A DNA stretch of 64,000 nt from NCBI RefSeq assembly GCF_001902635.1, contig NZ_MJAO01000012.1, forward strand, positions 1 to 64,000, read 5' to 3'. The notes under the pieces are model-generated. The model saw only the letters and a program-made list of their open reading frames with translations. It had not been told where the DNA came from and searched no databases. Below, piece by piece: positions 59,052 through 64,000 of this stretch; the first letter of the stretch is position 1; every line of letters begins with the position of its first letter. This stretch comes from Serratia marcescens (GTDB lineage Bacteria > Pseudomonadota > Gammaproteobacteria > Enterobacterales > Enterobacteriaceae). The position numbers were made by a program, and so were the translations under genes.

Positions 59052-59358
59052 GACTGACTCGGTTTATCGTAATGAAGTTTATGGCGCGGGCAGTCTATGC
59101 CGCTCGGGAAGGCGACTCAAGCGCATTTCACTAACATTCCATTAATTAAAAATCAACGCGATATGCAGGGCTTTTGTCGTTTTGAGAAGTAGCGCGCAAA
59201 ATGGATGAACTCTGCGCAAAGTGATGATTTTTTGGCGCCAAACATGCTGATTTGGCGGCTTTTTCAGCGCTTGATTCAGTAATTCAATTTAGCCGTTGAC
59301 AGCTTTGAGTGGGTTTCATATTATGCGCCCCGTTCACAGCACAAAGTGATTGTGGAAC
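59052..59358. promoter_or_regulatory. Spacer between the FNT gene and tRNA-Ala
   Basis: A 307-bp AT-rich spacer with the FNT promoter on the minus strand (not resolved) and the tRNA-Ala promoter on the plus strand (see 59296-59324). I saw no clear FNR or NarL site. Confidence 0.5.
59296..59324 (+). promoter_or_regulatory. Promoter of the tRNA-Ala genes
   Basis: TTGACA (59296-59301), exactly 17 nt, TATTAT (59319-59324), then GCGCCCC, a GC-rich discriminator as in stringently controlled stable-RNA promoters. Confidence 0.88.
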
Positions 59359-59434
<76 letters not shown>

Positions 59435-59494
59435 ACCTTCTTCTCAGAGCGGTTGGGGAATACCGTAACGCCGGTTAATGCGTACCACTTTTGT

Positions 59495-59570
<76 letters not shown>

Positions 59571-59578
59571 CCATTTGA

Positions 59579-59606
59579 AAAGCCGACCTTAGGGTCGGCT
59601 TTTTGC
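59579..59606 (+). terminator. Terminator of the tRNA-Ala genes
   Basis: AAAGCCGACC (59579-59588) with GGTCGGCTTT (59593-59602), then TTTGC. Confidence 0.88.
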
Positions 59607-59642
59607 TTTTCGTTATTTCACCTTCGCCGAATGCCGGCCAAT

Positions 59643-59666
59643 AAAAAAGGCGCCCGCAGGCGCCTT
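59643..59666 (-). terminator. Terminator of nupC
   Basis: AAGGCGCC (59647-59654) with GGCGCCTT (59659-59666). On the minus strand it is followed by TTTTAT. Confidence 0.85.
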
Positions 59667-59688
59667 GTTATCACAGTCGGTTCGAGGT

Positions 59689-60876
59689 TTAACCCAGTAC
59701 CAGGCCCGCGATGGAAGCGGACAGGATGCTGACCAGCGTAGAGCCGTACACCAGCTTCAGACCAAAGCGCGACACCACGTTGCCCTGGTGTTCGTTCAGG
59801 CCCTTGATCGCACCGGCCACGATGCCGATGGAGGAGAAGTTGGCGAAGGACACCAGGAACACCGACAGAATGCCCAGGCTGCGCGGCGACAGCTCGGCGG
59901 AGACTTTCTGCAACTCCATCATCGCCACGAATTCGTTGGAAACCAGCTTGGTGGCCATGATACTGCCGACCTGCAGGGCTTCGTGCTTAGGAATACCCAT
60001 GATCCAGGCGAACGGATAGAAGAAGTAGCCGAGGATTTCCTGGAAGCTCAGGCCGAAGATGGCGCTGAACAGGCCGTTGAGCGCGGCGATCAGGGCGATG
60101 AAACCGATCAGCATGGCGGCAACGATAATCGCTACTTTAAAGCCGGCCAAGATGTATTCACCCAACATTTCGAAGAAGCTCTGGCCTTCGTGCAGGTTGC
60201 CCAGGTGCAGCTCTTCTTCTTTATTGGTGTCGTAAGGGTTAACCAGAGACAGCACGATAAAGGTGCTGAACATGTTCAGTACCAGCGCCGCCACCACGAA
60301 CTTGGCGTCCAGCATCGTCATGTAAGCGCCGACGATGGACATGGAAACCGTGGACATCGCGGTTGCCGCCATGGTGTACATGCGCTTTTCCGACATCTTG
60401 CCCAGGATATCCTTATAGGCGATGAAGTTTTCGGATTGGCCAAGGATCAGCGAGCTGACGGCGTTGAACGACTCCAGCTTGCCCATGCCGTTCACTTTCG
60501 ACAGCACGGTACCGATAATGCGGATGATGAATGGCAGCACCTTGATGTACTGCAGAATGCCGATCAGCGCCGAAATGAAGACGATTGGACACAGCACTTT
60601 CAGGAAGAAGAACGCCAGGCCTTTGTCGCCCATGCCGCCGAATACGAAATCAGTCCCTTGTCCCGCAAACCCGAGCAGTTTGTCAAACAGCGCGGCGAAT
60701 CCTTTTACGAAGCCTAAACCCGCTTCCGAATGCAGGAAAAAGTAGGCCAGCAGTACTTCGATAACCAGTAATTGAATAACATAGCGAATGCGGATGCTTT
60801 TGCGATCGCGGCACACCAACAGGGCCAGGATCGCCACCACCACTATCGCCAACGCAAAGTGCGCAATATGGGACAT
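59689..60876 (-). CDS. nupC: Nucleoside permease NupC
   Basis: Proton-coupled concentrative nucleoside transporter, 395 residues (E. coli 400). Multiple membrane segments. The conserved [15 protein letters not shown] and [13 protein letters not shown] blocks line the substrate site of the CNT family. It is divergent from mntH, as in E. coli. CRP/CytR control is known for the E. coli gene, but I did not identify those sites here. Confidence 0.95.
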   Translation of the reverse strand: MSHIAHFALAIVVVAILALLVCRDRKSIRIRYVIQLLVIEVLLAYFFLHSEAGLGFVKGFAALFDKLLGFAGQGTDFVFGGMGDKGLAFFFLKVLCPIVFISALIGILQYIKVLPFIIRIIGTVLSKVNGMGKLESFNAVSSLILGQSENFIAYKDILGKMSEKRMYTMAATAMSTVSMSIVGAYMTMLDAKFVVAALVLNMFSTFIVLSLVNPYDTNKEEELHLGNLHEGQSFFEMLGEYILAGFKVAIIVAAMLIGFIALIAALNGLFSAIFGLSFQEILGYFFYPFAWIMGIPKHEALQVGSIMATKLVSNEFVAMMELQKVSAELSPRSLGILSVFLVSFANFSSIGIVAGAIKGLNEHQGNVVSRFGLKLVYGSTLVSILSASIAGLVLG

Positions 60877-61253
60877 GTTTGCTCCAAATTTGAGGCAGGC
60901 TGAATTTCGGCTGTCATTTTATGTAACGCTACGTTTAAAAACGAGACTTCTATAGCAAATATAGAAAATCATAGTGGGAGTTCTCCTAAACTATTGCGCA
61001 AAAGCATAAAAAATCAAGATGTTAAAGCCGACATAGGAAATTCGTATTCTTGTGCTAACCTGTCTTTCAGGGGTATTGCAGCCAAAATCCCATCAGAAAA
61101 GCACGAAAGTCGGCAAGTTCCGCGCTGAACCCTTCGATAAAACCGTTAATGTTGGCTATTACAGAGATAAGTTTTACCGCTCTAAATGCGCTTGATAATT
61201 ATTATCATTTATATAGAGTGGTGATAAACGTAATCTCAGTAAGGGTTCAACAT
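60877..61253. promoter_or_regulatory. Divergent nupC/mntH control region
   Basis: A 377-bp spacer. It holds a Fur box near the mntH end (61195-61213). I looked for a MntR palindrome of the E. coli type and found none that was convincing. No reading frame worth calling. Confidence 0.55.
61195..61213 (+). promoter_or_regulatory. Fur box upstream of mntH
   Basis: GATAATTATTATCATTTAT, 14 of 19 to the Fur consensus and containing the palindrome TGATAATTATTATCA. It lies 40 nt before the mntH start. E. coli mntH is likewise repressed by Fur. Confidence 0.8.
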
Positions 61254-62489
61254 ATGCTGAACAGTCGCGTGGTTGAAACCACCTCCGGTCGCTCCGCCAG
61301 AAAAATCAAACTCTCGCTGATGGGGCCCGCCTTCATCGCCGCTATCGGCTATATCGACCCCGGCAACTTCGCCACCAACATCCAGGCCGGCGCCTCGTTC
61401 GGTTATAGCCTGCTGTGGGTGGTGGTCTGGGCCAACGTGATGGCGATGCTGATCCAACTGCTGTCCGCCAAACTGGGGATCGCCACCGGGAAAAACCTGG
61501 CCGAGCATATTCGCGACCGCTTTCCGCGGCCGGCGGTATGGGCCTATTGGGTGCAGGCGGAGATCATCGCCATGGCGACCGATCTGGCCGAATTTATCGG
61601 CGCGGCGATCGGTTTCAAGCTGCTGCTCGGCGTTTCCCTGTTACAGGGCGCGGTGCTGACCGGCATCGCCACCTTTTTAATTCTGATGCTGCAAAAGCGC
61701 GGGCAAAAGCCGCTGGAGCTGGTGATTGGCGGTCTGCTGCTGTTCGTCGCTGCCGCTTACATCGTCGAGCTGGCGTTTTCTCAGCCGCAGCTTGCGCCGC
61801 TGCTGAAGGGCATGGCGTTGCCCGACTTGCCTAACGGCGATGCGGTATTCCTGGCCGCCGGGGTACTGGGCGCCACCATCATGCCGCATGTGATCTACCT
61901 GCACTCATCGCTCACCCAAACCGGTGGCGAGCACGGCAAGGCGGAGCGCTATGCCGCCACCAAAGTCGACGTCGCCGTGGCCATGACCATCGCCGGTTTC
62001 GTCAATCTGGCGATGATGGCCACCGCCGCCGCCGCGTTTCATTTCAGCGGCCACAGCGGCATCGCCGATCTCGACGTGGCTTACCTGACGCTGCAACCGC
62101 TGCTCGGGCAAGCCGCTGCCACCGTGTTTGGCCTGAGCCTGGTGGCTGCCGGCCTCTCTTCCACCGTGGTGGGCACGCTGGCGGGGCAGGTGGTGATGCA
62201 GGGGTTCGTGCATTTCCATATTCCACTGTGGCTGCGGCGTGCCGTGACCATGCTGCCGTCGTTTATCGTCATCATGCTGGGGATGGACGCGACGCGCATT
62301 CTGGTGCTGAGCCAGGTGCTGCTCAGCTTCGGCATTGCGCTGGCGCTGGTGCCGCTACTGGCTTTCACCGGCAATCGAGCGCTGATGGGCGAGATGGTCA
62401 ACGGCCCGCTGGTGCAAAACCTGGGCAAGCTGATCGTTCTGGTGGTGGTGGGATTGAACGGCTACCTGCTGATCGGCAGCGTGCTGTAA
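61254..62489 (+). CDS. mntH: Proton-coupled manganese transporter MntH (Nramp)
   Basis: Mn(II)/Fe(II) importer of the Nramp family, 411 residues from the ATG at 61254 (E. coli 412). AAGGG lies upstream, and the longer ORF would run through the Fur box. The metal-binding motifs DPGNF (segment 1) and [11 protein letters not shown] (segment 6) are intact. About 11 membrane segments. The gene is followed by a stem shared with convergent ypeC. Confidence 0.95.
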   Translation: MLNSRVVETTSGRSARKIKLSLMGPAFIAAIGYIDPGNFATNIQAGASFGYSLLWVVVWANVMAMLIQLLSAKLGIATGKNLAEHIRDRFPRPAVWAYWVQAEIIAMATDLAEFIGAAIGFKLLLGVSLLQGAVLTGIATFLILMLQKRGQKPLELVIGGLLLFVAAAYIVELAFSQPQLAPLLKGMALPDLPNGDAVFLAAGVLGATIMPHVIYLHSSLTQTGGEHGKAERYAATKVDVAVAMTIAGFVNLAMMATAAAAFHFSGHSGIADLDVAYLTLQPLLGQAAATVFGLSLVAAGLSSTVVGTLAGQVVMQGFVHFHIPLWLRRAVTMLPSFIVIMLGMDATRILVLSQVLLSFGIALALVPLLAFTGNRALMGEMVNGPLVQNLGKLIVLVVVGLNGYLLIGSVL

Positions 62490-62492
62490 GCG

Positions 62493-62525
62493 AAAAAAAG
62501 AGCGGGCCGGCATTACGCCGGCCCG
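62493..62525. terminator. Terminator between mntH and the ypeC-like gene
   Basis: CGGGCCGGC (62503-62511) with GCCGGCCCG (62517-62525), 5-nt loop. On the minus strand it is followed by CTCTTTTTTT, so it ends the ypeC-like transcript best. Confidence 0.8.
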
Positions 62526-62531
62526 TCGTCG

Positions 62532-62942
62532 TTAATCGCGGTCGTCATCGCCGTGGCGGCGCCAGCGATCGCGGTCATGGTCGTGGTGGTGTTTTTTCTC
62601 TTTCTTCCAGTAATGCTTGTCGCAATGGCGATCGCACTTGTAATAGCGGTCATCGCGATAGTAGTAATATTTGCGCCAATAGTCGCCGTCGCGCCAGCGA
62701 TAGCCGTCCCAGTAGTAGCCGCGCCGGCTGCGATCGCCGAGATAGCGGCCCTGATGGTCTTGCCACCAGTCGCGGTCGCGCCAGTCGTAACCATCCCAGT
62801 AGCGGCCGCGATTATCCTGATCGCCGATGCGCAATGAAACGCCCGGCATCAGATCGATGCTGATCCCTTCGGCGTGTGCCGGCTGTGCGGCGGGCAGCAC
62901 CGTCGCCGCCAAGATGGCGGCCAAGAGCAGAGGTTTAAACAT
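62532..62942 (-). CDS. ypeC: DUF2502 periplasmic protein, YpeC-like
   Basis: The 136-residue exported protein has signal peptide MFKPLLLAAILAATVLPAAQPAHA. The mature part opens with GISIDLMPGVSLRIGDQDNRG, then two tandem copies of a Trp/Tyr/Asp/Arg-rich unit (GRYWDGYDWRDRDWW and GYYWDGYRWRDGDYW), and ends in a very His/Asp/Arg/Lys-rich tail. DUF2502 protein YpeC adjoins mntH in E. coli too, but is shorter (about 108). The function is unknown. The composition suggests metal or polyanion binding. Confidence 0.82.
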   Translation of the reverse strand: MFKPLLLAAILAATVLPAAQPAHAEGISIDLMPGVSLRIGDQDNRGRYWDGYDWRDRDWWQDHQGRYLGDRSRRGYYWDGYRWRDGDYWRKYYYYRDDRYYKCDRHCDKHYWKKEKKHHHDHDRDRWRRHGDDDRD

Positions 62943-63130
62943 GACTTCTCCTTTCCGCTTGCGCGGCCTGGCCGGTTATCACTTTATGAAGCGCGTTCAT
63001 CAGTTTAAAAAACGGCCTTATCGTTATTTTTGCTGCAATCTCGGCATCATAGCGCCGGCGCACAGGGTTGCATCAGAGAATAACTCTGAAAACGGCGCAG
63101 GAGAGCGAGATTTGAGATTTTTCTGGAGTG

Positions 63131-63152
63131 CCGCCGCTCGGCTGAGCGGCGG
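63131..63152 (-). terminator. Hairpin after the aldo/keto reductase gene
   Basis: CCGCCGCTC (63131-63139) with GAGCGGCGG (63144-63152), 4-nt loop, 14 nt downstream of the stop. No T-run follows immediately, so termination is only likely. Confidence 0.5.
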
Positions 63153-63165
63153 TATTTGTAAGCGA

Positions 63166-64000
63166 TTACAGCAGAATGTGTTCGATTTGCGCAATCTCTT
63201 CCTCACTGAAGTGGCGATTGGCCAGCATGCCTACCGCATCTTCTATCTGCGCATTCTTGCTGGCGCCGATCAGCACCGAGGTGACGCGATCGCCGCGCAG
63301 CACCCAGGCCAGCGCCATTTGCGACAGCTTCTGCCCGCGTTGCCGCGCCAGCGCATCAAGGCGGCGCACCTTGTCCAGCCGTTCGGCGGTCAGCTGCTCC
63401 GGCTGCAGGAAGCGGCTGCCGCTGGCGGCGCGGGAATCCTGCGGAATACCGTGCAGGTAACGGTCGGTCAGCAGGCCGCCCGCCAGCGGCGAGAAGGCGA
63501 TCGCTCCGACGCCATATGCCGCCAGCGTATCCAGCAACTCGGCCTCCGGCCCGCGTTCAAACATTGAATACTTGGGCTGATGGATCACGCACGGCGTGCC
63601 CAGCCGCTGCAAAATGTCGAACGCCTGCCGCGCACGCTCGGCCGGGTAGTTGGATAAGCCGACATACAGTGCCTTGCCTTGGCGCACCAACAGATCCAGC
63701 GCCGTCATGGTTTCTTCCAGCGGCGTGTCCGGGTCCGGCCGGTGGTGATAAAAGATGTCCACATACTCTAACCCCATGCGCTTCAGGCTCTGATCGAGGC
63801 TGGCGACCAGGTGCTTTTTCGATCCCCAGTCGCCGCAGGGGCCGGGCCACATGGTGTAGCCGGCTTTGGATGAGACGATCAGCTCGTCGCGCCAGGCCTG
63901 CAGATCGCTGCTGAGAATGCGGCCGAAGTTTTCCTCGGCGGCGCCGGGCGGCGGGCCATAGTTGTTGGCCAGATCGAAGTGGGTAATACCGCGATCGAAG
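63166..64000 (-). CDS. gpr: Aldo/keto reductase, L-glyceraldehyde 3-phosphate reductase type (partial)
   Basis: The 3' part (278 codons) of an aldo/keto reductase whose 5' end lies beyond the window. Visible motifs: ITHFDLANNYGPPPGAAE (catalytic Asp and Tyr), IVSSKAGYTMW (catalytic Lys), YVDIFYHHRPD (His), and the C-terminal VTSVLIGASKNAQIEDAVG nucleotide-binding block. The sequence follows E. coli YghZ/Gpr almost line by line. That enzyme reduces L-glyceraldehyde 3-phosphate and methylglyoxal with NADPH. Confidence 0.9.
   Translation of the reverse strand, partial: FDRGITHFDLANNYGPPPGAAEENFGRILSSDLQAWRDELIVSSKAGYTMWPGPCGDWGSKKHLVASLDQSLKRMGLEYVDIFYHHRPDPDTPLEETMTALDLLVRQGKALYVGLSNYPAERARQAFDILQRLGTPCVIHQPKYSMFERGPEAELLDTLAAYGVGAIAFSPLAGGLLTDRYLHGIPQDSRAASGSRFLQPEQLTAERLDKVRRLDALARQRGQKLSQMALAWVLRGDRVTSVLIGASKNAQIEDAVGMLANRHFSEEEIAQIEHILL

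Overview
The window is a chromosomal segment of an enteric gammaproteobacterium, most probably Serratia marcescens or a very close relative. The evidence is a 197-residue chitin-binding lytic monooxygenase and a 499-residue, signal-less chitinase whose residue numbering matches CBP21 and ChiB. It also includes the lysis-like chiWXYZ cassette, a budAB acetoin pair, ERIC-type repeats and an otherwise enterobacterial core gene order. Coding density is high and base composition GC-rich, except for a few AT-richer patches (chitin promoters, a VOC/EVE gene pair). There is no CRISPR array, no integrase and no complete insertion sequence.

Layout. 1-6.3 kb: talA, then a chitin island (cbp21, chiR, chiB, chiWXYZ) lying between talA and maeB, which are neighbours in E. 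coli. 6.5-8.8 kb: maeB. 8.8-11.2 kb: mmuPM (S-methylmethionine salvage) behind a MetJ box. 11.3-17.6 kb: an iron-regulated set with a ChaN-like lipoprotein, a TonB-like protein, an oligopeptidase B carrying a signal peptide, and a TonB-dependent receptor, with two good Fur boxes. 17.6-23.5 kb: yaiI, hemF, amiA, ypeA, a BOF protein, yfeZ, yfeY and yfeX. 23.7-28.5 kb: cysPTWAM. 28.7-30.8 kb: a two-component system (probable RssB/RssA), followed by two back-to-back palindromic repeats of about 126 bp. 31-37.2 kb: crr, ptsI, ptsH, cysK, cysZ and zipA. 37.3-42.6 kb: ligA, a DUF3820 gene, a frameshifted yfeH, yfeR, a FlxA-like coiled-coil gene and a nucleotidyltransferase-like gene.

42.7-48.8 kb: a stand-alone eutBC pair, a LysR gene and budAB (acetolactate to acetoin) with a hairpin-rich leader. 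48.9-51.4 kb: an orphan DppA-like binding protein and a VOC/EVE gene pair. 51.5-55.6 kb: fepB and fepDGC (catecholate siderophore import). 55.8-59.6 kb: tRNA-Lys, three tRNA-Val, gltX, a 262-bp IS4-like miniature element splitting a terminator, a formate/nitrite transporter and two tRNA-Ala. 59.7-64 kb: nupC, mntH, ypeC-like and a truncated aldo/keto reductase (gpr/yghZ).

Themes. Chitin: an oxidative enzyme and a processive chitinase are encoded with their regulator and a holin/endopeptidase/spanin export machine. Metals: at least three loci carry Fur-like sites (chaN/tonB/opdB/receptor, fep, mntH) and a fourth is possible (amiA-hemF). Sulfur: cysPTWA, cysM, cysK, cysZ and mmuPM cluster loosely. 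The least explained system is the Fur-associated operon that pairs a TonB-like protein and an outer-membrane receptor with an exported oligopeptidase B.
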